Assembly: GCA_900772775.1 (NCBI GenBank)
Contig: CAAGRW010000176.1
Span: 1-37,570 of the forward strand
Length of the DNA stretch: 37,570 bases
Direction: 5' to 3'
DNA from: Candidatus Rifleibacteriota bacterium
GTDB taxonomy: Bacteria; Vulcanimicrobiota; Xenobia; Xenobiales; Xenobiaceae
Part shown: in pieces, positions 16,744 to 23,942 of the stretch
Layout of the letters: each line of letters opens with the position of its first letter
How positions within the stretch are numbered: the stretch's first letter is position 1
Notes under the pieces: model-generated
What the model was told of the DNA's origin: nothing
Database searches by the model: none
The model's input: only the letters and a program-made list of their open reading frames with translations
Translations under genes and position numbers: made by a program

Positions 16744-18117
16744 ATGTGCATTGAGTCGAAACCGATACGCGACACCTATTCTGTGTGCCCTATTTGCTTG
16801 CAGGATGTGCGTGCCAAGGTAACGGAAATTGAAGGAAAAGTATACCTTTACAAAGAGTGCCCCGAGCACGGCCCTTCCCAATGTTTGCTTTCCGAGCATG
16901 CCGATTACTACGCGCCTTTAGATCGCTATTTCTTTTCGGTAATGCAAGATAAAGAATTAAAACAACGCGATTATCTAATTCGCATGACCGAAAAATGCAA
17001 CTTACAGTGTCCCATTTGTCTCGCCAGTGCCGAATCAAATTCTAAGGAAACTCCTCCACCTGTCCCCGATCTTAAATTGGAGCAACTAATTGCTTTTATG
17101 GATCGCCACCAAGGACGCAGGCTAAAGATTGACTTAATTTCTGCCGAGCCTACGCTTTGCCGGGACTTGCCTCGTTTTTTGCAAGAAATTCACAAGCGAG
17201 GCCATATTGCTTCTTTGCATACCAATGGTCTAAGGCTAACCGACCGCAACTATGCAAAGTCGTTGCAAGAGGCGGGTCTGGACGAAGTTTTTCTTCAGTT
17301 TGACGGTTTTGATGACGAAGCCTATATGCGCATAAGAGGCGCTCGTCTAACTCATATCAAGCTAAACATCTTAAAAAATTTAGAAGAGCTCGGCATAGCT
17401 ACCAGCTTGGTTATGGTAGTCATGCCTCAATGCAACGAGCATGAAATTGGCAAAGTGCTCGACTATGCAAAAAATCACACTTTTATACGCGAAGTAATGT
17501 TTTTGGGTACCCGTGCGCTGGGTTATTTCCGCCAAAGCGAATCTTTGCTTATGCCAGATCAAGTAATTGACTTGGTGCATGAGCAAAGCGGAGGCTTATG
17601 CCCCAGACAAGAGTGCTTCTATTTCCAAAAGCTTTACTTTGCGCTGCTGTCTTTCTTGGGCGTACGCAAGTGTCTGTACGTGCAGCATAACCTTCTAATT
17701 AGGCACAACAAGCGATTTTTACCAATTTCTGATTTTGTAAATTGGCAAAAAGTTGAGCCTGTTTTGGATATGCTCCCTCAAGTAAAGACTCCTCTAGAGA
17801 AAATCATGTGGTTCCTGCGCTTATGTTTCTCTTTACTGAGTTTCAAAGCGCTGAAACTACTGCCCGACTTTTTTAGTTTGTTTATCCGCCTGAAGTTGGG
17901 GTGGAATTTGCGCCAACTTCCCAACACCCCCTTACTTATAGGCTATATTACAGCTTGCGATCCTCTTAACGTTGATAGGAAAATAGGAAGCTATTGCGGT
18001 AAAGGCGAGTTAGCTGTCGATATAGGTTTGCACGAATCTGGTTCTGAAGCCAATATCGAGCGCGAGCGTTGGTGGGCCAAACAAACTAAACGCACTCCTC
18101 AAAACCAAACTACTTGA
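16744..18117 (+). CDS. Radical SAM protein, tetraether/membrane-spanning-lipid-synthase-like
   Basis: A 457-residue radical SAM enzyme. Numbered from ATG 16744, an N-terminal rubredoxin-like metal site (CPIC 15-18, CPEHG 39-43) precedes the [4Fe-4S]/SAM motif C85-x3-C89-x2-C92 (KCNLQCPIC). Later come LHTNGLRL and FLQFDGFDD strands typical of the TIM barrel, then a hydrophobic helical stretch (about 325-375). A C-terminal ACDPLNVDRKIGSYC segment resembles the FMDPYNFD...C region of Tes-type enzymes. This N-terminal CxxC...CPEHG plus CxxxCPxC layout is that of the tetraether lipid synthase (Tes) group and its bacterial relatives, which join lipid tails carbon to carbon. The substrate is inferred. 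An ATG at 16666 would add 26 residues; family starts favour 16744. Neither start has a Shine-Dalgarno sequence. Confidence 0.82.
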   Translation: MCIESKPIRDTYSVCPICLQDVRAKVTEIEGKVYLYKECPEHGPSQCLLSEHADYYAPLDRYFFSVMQDKELKQRDYLIRMTEKCNLQCPICLASAESNSKETPPPVPDLKLEQLIAFMDRHQGRRLKIDLISAEPTLCRDLPRFLQEIHKRGHIASLHTNGLRLTDRNYAKSLQEAGLDEVFLQFDGFDDEAYMRIRGARLTHIKLNILKNLEELGIATSLVMVVMPQCNEHEIGKVLDYAKNHTFIREVMFLGTRALGYFRQSESLLMPDQVIDLVHEQSGGLCPRQECFYFQKLYFALLSFLGVRKCLYVQHNLLIRHNKRFLPISDFVNWQKVEPVLDMLPQVKTPLEKIMWFLRLCFSLLSFKALKLLPDFFSLFIRLKLGWNLRQLPNTPLLIGYITACDPLNVDRKIGSYCGKGELAVDIGLHESGSEANIERERWWAKQTKRTPQNQTT

Positions 18118-18142
18118 GTGATTCTTTAAAGGCATTACTCAA
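18114..18142 (+). other. Hairpin at the 3' end of the radical SAM gene
   Basis: TTGAGTGAT (18114-18122) pairs with ATTACTCAA (18134-18142) over 9 bp with one G-T pair. The stop codon TGA (18115-18117) is inside the stem. No T-run follows, so it is more likely a 3'-end stabiliser or weak terminator than a true rho-independent terminator. Confidence 0.4.
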
Positions 18143-18223
18143 AAACTTCAGCCGATTTTACATAGTTTGGCCTTATAGTCAAAGTAGACCGAATCGGTTA
18201 ATAATATATGCCGGAGGCATAAC

Positions 18224-18607
18224 TTGTCGGCCACCCCCCTATCCGTCCCTACTCTACACCGTCCTCCTTCACCCCTTTACAAAGAGCTGAAGAAAAAAGG
18301 ACGCATTTACCCTGCACGACCTGGAATCTTGGAGATAGACTATGATACCGGCCTGTTTGGAATAGAGTTTCCAACCGGCGGAGAGACTTCTATCGAAACA
18401 GAACTAACTCGCACCAGCAAGCATTTTCCCTTAGCCGGTGTTGAAAAGTTCCAGCAACCCTCTGACGACGATCCCGAAAACGGATGCAAAGTCTTTTATT
18501 TCGATTCTTCCAGCAGCAACGCCAGAGGTTCGGGCGAATTACACTTTGCCCAAACCAGCGGCCACAAACGCACTAATTCTATGAAAATTCGTTTGGAAGT
18601 AGAATAA
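18224..18607 (+). CDS. Hypothetical 127-residue protein
   Basis: I do not recognise this protein. It is soluble, without signal peptide or membrane helix. A proline-rich basic N-terminus (to about residue 33) is followed by a region predicted to be mainly strand: LEIDYDTGLFGIEFPTGG, CKVFYFDSS, SGELHFAQTSG and MKIRLEVE. An acidic DDDPENG loop lies between. The start is TTG (18224-18226), well supported by GGAGG at 18212-18216. It is preceded by a 106-nt gap after the radical SAM gene and closed by a strong terminator, so it may be its own unit. A small beta-sandwich or binding module is conceivable but unproven. Confidence 0.65.
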   Translation: MSATPLSVPTLHRPPSPLYKELKKKGRIYPARPGILEIDYDTGLFGIEFPTGGETSIETELTRTSKHFPLAGVEKFQQPSDDDPENGCKVFYFDSSSSNARGSGELHFAQTSGHKRTNSMKIRLEVE

Positions 18608-18620
18608 AAGATCCAACATA

Positions 18621-18664
18621 AAAAAAGAGCTCTGCCCAAACAATTGGACAGAGCTCTTTTTTTT
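18621..18664. terminator. Strong bidirectional terminator
   Basis: An A-run and GAGCTCTG (18627-18634) pair with CAGAGCTC and a T-run (18649-18664). It separates the convergent 127-aa gene (plus) and the MacB-like permease gene (minus), and can serve both. Confidence 0.9.
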
Positions 18665-18687
18665 AGCCTTACAAACTATTTCTTCGC

Positions 18688-19905
18688 TTATTCATGGCGC
18701 AGAGCCTGAATAGGATCGAGCTTAGAAGCCTGTACGGCAGGATAAAGTCCGAAGAAAACACCTACTGTAGCTGAGAAAACTACAGCCATGATAATAGCCG
18801 CAGGCGAAATTTGCATACTCATAGACATAAACTTCGAAGCTAAAGTAGTTAAGATAAAAGCCAGAATTACGCCTATAACGCCTCCGACTAAACTTAACAT
18901 TAGAGACTCAACCAAAAATTGGCGCAAAATATCGCTTCCTTTAGCTCCCAAGGCCATGCGGATACCGATCTCACGAATTCGCTCGGTAACGGATACCAAC
19001 ATAATATTCATAATGCCGATACCGCCTACCAACAACGAAACAGAGGCGATGCCACCCAAGAAGAGTGTAAATGTTTGCGTAGATTCAGCCATCATGCTGG
19101 CCAATTCTGCTTGAGTATTTACCCTAAAGTCATCTTCATCACTGTCTTGTAAACGGTGACGGGAGCGCAATAAAGCGGTAATTTCCTCTACACAACTATC
19201 AACCACATCTTCACTTTTGGCCGAGCACTGAATGTTGCGCAAATAGCGTAAGCTAAACAGACGGTACATAGCTGTGGTGTAAGGCACCAAAACCGTATCA
19301 TCCTGACTAGGGCCAAAGCCGCCGTCACCCTTGGCTTCCAATACGCCTACTACCAAAACCGGCGTTTTATTTATACGCACACTCTGACCTATAGGATTGA
19401 CACTGGCAAACAGCTCATCGGCCACAGTAGCGCCCAATACGCACACCTTTACGCGACCGCGTACATCTTCGTCAGTAATGAAACGGCCTCTGGTTAAGTT
19501 CCAGCTTTTTATAGCTTGATAACCTTCAGCACATCCCACTACCGTGGTAGACCAGTTTTGCTCTTGAAAAATTACCTGAGCAGTATTTTGCGTGATAGGA
19601 CTGACCTGAGCTAAATCGGGCACAGCTTCGCGAATAGCTTCGCTATCCTGAACAGTAAGGCGCGAACTTCCGTAAGCGCCGCTGCGGGCACCGCCTTGGC
19701 GTACAGACCAGGCAGAAACTGTAATAGTATTAGTTCCCAAATTGGCAATGCTGGACTGAATGGAATTTTGCGTACCAGTACCGAGCGCCACCATGGTGAT
19801 CACGGTGGAAACGCCGATAATAATGCCCAACATTGTCAGGAAGGAACGCATTTTATTGCGCAGCAGAGCTAAGCCTGCAATGCGCACAATCATAAACCAA
19901 CTCAT
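18688..19905 (-). CDS. MacB-like ABC transporter permease (FtsX family), no ATPase domain
   Basis: This is a 405-residue permease. A first membrane helix (about 19-42, RSFLTMLGIIIGVSTVIT) is followed by a large periplasmic MacB_PCD domain (about 43-275). An FtsX domain follows with three helices and the cytoplasmic coupling segment TERIREIGIRMALGAKG. E. coli MacB has the ATPase fused at the N-terminus; here the protein begins directly with the permease, so an ATP-binding partner is required. None is encoded in this operon (TolC, adaptor, permease) or elsewhere in the window. MacB-type pumps are mechanotransmission machines that push periplasmic substrates (peptides, lipids, drugs) through TolC. 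It lies 13 nt after the adaptor gene and has no obvious ribosome-binding site. Confidence 0.92.
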   Translation of the reverse strand: MSWFMIVRIAGLALLRNKMRSFLTMLGIIIGVSTVITMVALGTGTQNSIQSSIANLGTNTITVSAWSVRQGGARSGAYGSSRLTVQDSEAIREAVPDLAQVSPITQNTAQVIFQEQNWSTTVVGCAEGYQAIKSWNLTRGRFITDEDVRGRVKVCVLGATVADELFASVNPIGQSVRINKTPVLVVGVLEAKGDGGFGPSQDDTVLVPYTTAMYRLFSLRYLRNIQCSAKSEDVVDSCVEEITALLRSRHRLQDSDEDDFRVNTQAELASMMAESTQTFTLFLGGIASVSLLVGGIGIMNIMLVSVTERIREIGIRMALGAKGSDILRQFLVESLMLSLVGGVIGVILAFILTTLASKFMSMSMQISPAAIIMAVVFSATVGVFFGLYPAVQASKLDPIQALRHE

Positions 19906-19918
19906 AACTTTTTATCGT

Positions 19919-21499
19919 TTAGAAGGGAGGACCGCCGCGTCTTTTATTACTATTGCTTGACTTAACTAAGCTCTTGTCGGTACTGCCCACTACGACCAAA
20001 TCTCCTTCCTTCAAATCGGGGGACTCAACTTCCGTATTGGTACCATCAGTTAATCCAGTCGTAACTTCTATACGCACTAAACTAGTGGGATCGTTTTTGT
20101 CCTCTATGTAAAGAGCACGAATAGCTTTTTTCTCAACGACATCGCCACTAGTAGAAGTACCAGCAACTTCTTCAGCAGCTTTACCATCGGTACCAGTGAT
20201 ATTAACTACTTCACTGGGCTTAAAGCGCAGAGCGGCACTGGGAACCAGAAGAATATCGCTGTGTTTTAAAGTTTGGATATTAACCGTAGCGGTCATGCCG
20301 GGGATAAGGCACATATCAGGGTTGTTGGTGGCAATAATCACTGGGAAGGTTACTACATTGTTGGTAGTTTCGGCAGACTTGCGCACTTCCTGAACTTTGC
20401 CTTGGAAGATTTTATTGGGCCAAGCGTCGACAGTAAAACTGGCCTCGTCGCCAACATGGATTTGACCAATATCGGCTTCGTCTACCGTAGCTTCCACTTG
20501 CATAGAGTCTAAGTTTTGCGCCAACTTAAACAATTCAGGGGTCTGATATTGAGAAGCTACCGTCTGACCTTCGGAAACTTCAATGCTCAGCACAATACCA
20601 TCGATAGGAGAAGTAATGCTAGTTTTGCTTAAATCGACTTTGGCAGAATTTAAGCTGGCTTCAGCTTGCTTAACATCGGCAGCGGCACCGGCAACAGAAG
20701 CTTCGGAAGCGGCAGCATCGTCACGAGCAGCTTCTACTTGAATGCGAGCCGCCTCGACATCGGCTTGAGCGCCTTCTAAACTAATCATAGCCGATTGCAA
20801 ATCTATTTGAGCACTCTTTAAGGAGGCATTAGCTGCGTCTAAGCTGGCTTTAGAAGCGTCGACAGAAGCTTTGCTAGTAAGCATAGAAGTGTAAGCATCG
20901 TCACGCTCGCTGCGCGAAACTAAATCTTGAACGAAAAGCTTATTCCAGCGCTCATAATTGGCTTTAGCGTTGATATATTCAGCTTCACTTTTAGCCAAAT
21001 TGGCTTTGGAAGTATGGAAATTGGCTTGAGAATTGGCAACGCTGGCTCGGGCATTTTCAACCGCAGCCTGGCTCTTTTTAGCCTGAGCTTGCTGAGAAAG
21101 CAAGGAAGCTTCAGCTTTTTTGACAGCCGCTTTAGAGTTGCTGGCTTTAGAAACAGCATTATCGTAAGAAGAGCGGTAACGAGCCAAGCTAGCTTCGGCT
21201 TTATCAACTTGCGCTTGCAAAGTTTCAGGGTTAATCTGGGCTAATATTTGACCTTTTTTTACTTTGGAGTTGTGCTCTACGTAAATTTTATCAATTACGC
21301 CCGAAACTTCAGAACCGACGTCGACCGCAGTTACGGCTGTAAGTTCGCCGGTAGCTGTCACTACCGACTGAATCGTGCCCTTACTCACAGGTTTAGTTCT
21401 GAAAACTTGTTTATCGTTAGCACCGCGCGAACGCATGAACAGGAATCCCCCGCCCACAGCAATGGCGACAATGATTAAAATTATCAGAATCCGCTTCAT
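19919..21499 (-). CDS. MacA-like periplasmic adaptor (membrane fusion protein) with long coiled coil
   Basis: This 526-residue adaptor bridges the inner-membrane permease and the TolC channel. It has one N-terminal membrane anchor (4-23) and then a lipoyl half (VVTATGELTAVTAVDVGSEV). An exceptionally long Ala-rich antiparallel coiled coil spans about 92-290, with its turn near 185-200 (WNKLFVQDLVSRSERDDAY). The second lipoyl half is SITSPIDGIVLSIEVSEGQTV, followed by beta-barrel and membrane-proximal domains. The C-terminus is RRGGPPF. It is about 150 residues longer than E. coli MacA, mostly in the coil. Its ATG overlaps the tolC stop as TAATG, with AGAGGA 7 nt upstream, so translation is coupled. 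Confidence 0.93.
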   Translation of the reverse strand: MKRILIILIIVAIAVGGGFLFMRSRGANDKQVFRTKPVSKGTIQSVVTATGELTAVTAVDVGSEVSGVIDKIYVEHNSKVKKGQILAQINPETLQAQVDKAEASLARYRSSYDNAVSKASNSKAAVKKAEASLLSQQAQAKKSQAAVENARASVANSQANFHTSKANLAKSEAEYINAKANYERWNKLFVQDLVSRSERDDAYTSMLTSKASVDASKASLDAANASLKSAQIDLQSAMISLEGAQADVEAARIQVEAARDDAAASEASVAGAAADVKQAEASLNSAKVDLSKTSITSPIDGIVLSIEVSEGQTVASQYQTPELFKLAQNLDSMQVEATVDEADIGQIHVGDEASFTVDAWPNKIFQGKVQEVRKSAETTNNVVTFPVIIATNNPDMCLIPGMTATVNIQTLKHSDILLVPSAALRFKPSEVVNITGTDGKAAEEVAGTSTSGDVVEKKAIRALYIEDKNDPTSLVRIEVTTGLTDGTNTEVESPDLKEGDLVVVGSTDKSLVKSSNSNKRRGGPPF

Positions 21500-23151
21500 T
21501 ATTTTTCCTCTCTAAGGCTTGGGAATTCAGCTTTTATTTTTTCTGCCGAAGCACCGCTATCAAATACTTGCGGCAATTCAGGAACAGAGTCTAAACTTAT
21601 TTCTTCTTTTACTTCAGGCAAATTATCCATATCATCTACGCCTAAAGCTTTAATCATGACAGCTTTGGCAATGCGCAAATCGTTTAAAGCAGAAGCGTAA
21701 TTTACTTGGGCCTGAGAAAGACTCACCTCAGCATCTGAAACTTCGACGCTACTACCTACGCCAACTTTGTAACGAGCAGCAGCTAAGCGATACTTTTCCT
21801 GGGCCGAAGCCATAGCCGCCTCAGCTGAAGCGATAGAAGCTTCAGATTGGCGCAAAGCAACTTCAGCGCTCTTTACTTCTTGGAAAATTTGCAAACGCTG
21901 ATTTTGGAAATCTTCAGCCAAAGCTCTAGCTTTTATTTTCTGGGCGCTTTCCTCATATTTGCGCAAATAGCCATCAAATAAAGACCAATTAAGACTTAAA
22001 CCCACGCTCCAGTTGCCCTCAAAAGGCGAAAGGGAACCGCTGCCGCCTACGTTGGCGCTGGCTCGCAAAGTAGGATAACCATCGGTACGAATCACGTCCA
22101 ATTCGTTTAAAGCGGAGCGCAAAGCGATTTGGCAATTGAGCAATTCTGAGCGATTGGCTAAAGCTGTTTGCAATAGCTTGTCAGAATCGAGTTCGCCCAA
22201 ATGTTCCCAATAAGGATCTAAGCTCAATTGGTAGGGTTCATCCTTGGAGCGTCCCATGCTCACATTGAGCGTCACCCAATCTACCATAAGCTGAGTTTTG
22301 GCCTTAACTACTTCGTGTTGAGCTGAAGCCAAATCAGCCTCGGCAGAAACTACATCAGCTTTGGCTTTAGTGCCGGCCGCATAATGCTGACGAGCTTCAT
22401 TTAAGCGAATTTCACGATTTTGTACGTTCTCTAAAGCGATCATCAACAACGTTTGATCGATATAGCAAGAGAACCAGGCTTTGCGAACTTCGAGCAAAAC
22501 CTTTTGGCGCTGACTTTCCAAATCAGCCAAAGCTGAAGCTTCTGCCAATTCGGCACGACGTAAACGCGGACGGCGGCTCAAATCTATAAGAGTTTGGCTG
22601 GCCGTAATGCCGGCATTGACTCGACTACTAGAACGGCTGTTACCACCGGAAGCCACTTTAATAGTCTGGCCGGTTGTGGGGTCAGTCATGGTACTTTCAT
22701 TTTGGCTGACAAACATGCCGCTATGGGTAAAACCGGCCGAAAAAGAAATAGAAGGATAAATATTGCTAAGCCACTGTCCCAACTGTTCGTGAGAGACCAT
22801 GGCCGCATATTTACTTGATTGCAAAGCCGGACTATATTGCAAAGCATACTCTTCGGCTTGGAATAGAGTAAGCGGAGCGGCGTCTTCGGGAATAGAAGCT
22901 TCCTTTCTCAGCCGTTCCAGTACTTTTTGATCGACTTGCATTACGGACTTATATTGCTCACGTACACTTTTATCTGCTTTGTCAGCTTTGGAAGTGACTG
23001 AGCCGCTTGCTTGACCTGCGGAAGCGCTAACGCCTCGGGCAGGTACACTTTCTGCTTCAGGCGAACAGCTACCGGCTTGAGTAAGGCTCAAGGCGGTTCC
23101 AGCTATGGCCACACAAAGCAGAAGCCATCTTTTTGAGTAGAAAAAATTCAT
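21499..23151 (-). CDS. TolC-family outer membrane efflux protein
   Basis: A 550-residue outer membrane channel. The N-terminal export signal is about residues 1-26 (MNFFYSKRWLLLCVAIAGTA). A cysteine at about 29 lies close to the predicted cleavage site but without a good lipobox. Two OEP repeats follow: the first contains TLFQAEEYALQYSPALQSSK and VNAGITASQTLIDLSRR. The second contains VGLSLNWSLFDGYLR and ends with VGVGSSVEVSDAEVSLSQAQ and NDLRIAKAVMIKALGV. The acidic, glutamate-rich tail after the channel is about 35 residues. It is the first gene of the operon with the adaptor and the permease, giving a complete tripartite pump apart from the ATPase. Confidence 0.93.
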   Translation of the reverse strand: MNFFYSKRWLLLCVAIAGTALSLTQAGSCSPEAESVPARGVSASAGQASGSVTSKADKADKSVREQYKSVMQVDQKVLERLRKEASIPEDAAPLTLFQAEEYALQYSPALQSSKYAAMVSHEQLGQWLSNIYPSISFSAGFTHSGMFVSQNESTMTDPTTGQTIKVASGGNSRSSSRVNAGITASQTLIDLSRRPRLRRAELAEASALADLESQRQKVLLEVRKAWFSCYIDQTLLMIALENVQNREIRLNEARQHYAAGTKAKADVVSAEADLASAQHEVVKAKTQLMVDWVTLNVSMGRSKDEPYQLSLDPYWEHLGELDSDKLLQTALANRSELLNCQIALRSALNELDVIRTDGYPTLRASANVGGSGSLSPFEGNWSVGLSLNWSLFDGYLRKYEESAQKIKARALAEDFQNQRLQIFQEVKSAEVALRQSEASIASAEAAMASAQEKYRLAAARYKVGVGSSVEVSDAEVSLSQAQVNYASALNDLRIAKAVMIKALGVDDMDNLPEVKEEISLDSVPELPQVFDSGASAEKIKAEFPSLREEK

Positions 23152-23184
23152 GCTATACGCTCTCAGCTTATTTGTTTATGCTCC

Positions 23185-23199
23185 AATATGCACAATATT
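23185..23199. promoter_or_regulatory. Dyad upstream of tolC sharing a 12-mer with the ygeW operator
   Basis: AATAT-GCACA-ATATT is a perfect 5-bp dyad about 34 nt before the tolC start. It contains the word AATATTGTGCAT (minus strand, 23188-23199), which recurs exactly at 35429-35440 inside the ygeW promoter region. It could be a binding site for one regulator, but two occurrences are thin evidence. Confidence 0.3.
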
Positions 23200-23227
23200 T
23201 ATTAGGTAACTACGTGGGTTTTTATTT

Positions 23228-23272
23228 ACAAGTCGCAAACTTGTTTCCCCTTAGTTCTAATTAAGATATAAT
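23228..23272 (+). promoter_or_regulatory. Putative operator and promoter of the FolT gene
   Basis: The dyad ACAAGT-CGCAA-ACTTGT (23228-23244) lies upstream of a good -10 box TATAAT (23267-23272). TTGTTT (23241-23246) is a possible but widely spaced -35. The word TTGTTTCCC occurs at 23241-23249 and again at 23281-23289. A repressor bound at the dyad would cover the -35 region. No THF-riboswitch-like fold was recognised. Confidence 0.4.
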
Positions 23273-23280
23273 AAAAAAGT

Positions 23281-23886
23281 TTGTTTCCCACCGGGAATAA
23301 ATATGTCATAAATTCTTTGTCTGCTTATAAAACTTCAACAATTACCTATATGGCTGCTTTTATAGCCATTACCTTAGCCCTAAGAGCTCTGCCAGCTCCA
23401 CCGGTTATGCATGGTTTTTTTAGATTTGTCGCCTTTCCTATCATCTTATCCGGCTTTATATTGGGCCCCAAAGCCGGCTTTTGGGTAGGCGCTATTAGCG
23501 ATATTTTGGGTTGGGTTGTTTTTCCTAGCGGCCCTTATTTTCCCGGTTTTACCCTCACCCAGGGCTTAACCGGTTACTTGCCAGCCAAATTGCTAGGTAC
23601 GCAGCCGCGCTCTTGGTGGCGCCTTTTGGGAGCTATTGCGGCAGGCCAACTATTGACTAAATTTTTTTTGGTTCCGCTCTTTCAACATATGCTTTTTCAA
23701 CCTACGCCGAACTGGTTCACCACTTGGTATTACATAAGTTTAGCCTCTCTACCAGCCCAGGCTTTCCATATCCCGCTTTATACTTGGTTGATAGCTTGTT
23801 CATTGCGTTGCCTGCCGCCTTCCATTCTCGGTGCTACTATCGAAGCGCCCTCGTCGCCGACCGCAACCAAATGCACCAAAAATTAA
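23281..23886 (+). CDS. folT: ECF transporter S-component, folate type (FolT-like)
   Basis: A membrane substrate-binding subunit of an energy-coupling-factor vitamin transporter. Up to 201 residues with about six helices. The segment GPKAGFWVGAISDILGW followed by VFPSGPYFPGFTLTQGLTG matches the folate S-component pattern (GAxxDxLGxxxFPxGxYFPGFTLT). No EcfA1/A2/T genes are in the window, so it should share a genome-wide ECF module (group II). The start is unclear. TTG at 23281 is given here, but it has no Shine-Dalgarno sequence and lies just after the -10 box. TTG at 23317 would begin at LSAYKTSTITYM, and ATG at 23350 would cut into the first helix. The gene is divergent from tolC and convergent with the decarboxylase-like gene. 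Confidence 0.75.
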   Translation: MFPTGNKYVINSLSAYKTSTITYMAAFIAITLALRALPAPPVMHGFFRFVAFPIILSGFILGPKAGFWVGAISDILGWVVFPSGPYFPGFTLTQGLTGYLPAKLLGTQPRSWWRLLGAIAAGQLLTKFFLVPLFQHMLFQPTPNWFTTWYYISLASLPAQAFHIPLYTWLIACSLRCLPPSILGATIEAPSSPTATKCTKN

Positions 23887-23914
23887 AATCGGCCTAGCCA
23901 TATGGCTAAGCCGA
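23885..23914 (-). terminator. Terminator between folT and the decarboxylase-like gene
   Basis: TCGGC-c-TAGCCA and TATGGCTA-a-GCCGA (23889-23914) form a nearly perfect stem with one mismatch and an ATAT centre. On the minus strand it is followed by ATTTTAATTTTTG, fitting a terminator for the gene at 23943-25790. The plus-strand side is less T-rich but could help end folT. Confidence 0.65.
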
Positions 23915-23942
23915 CTTTAACTAGTCTTTATGTCGAAAAAAT

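Noticed and set aside
23152..23280. THF riboswitch upstream of folT
   Set aside because: No GGAGAGUAGAUGAUUCGCGU-like segment or matching closing helix is present. Only a protein-operator-like dyad is seen.
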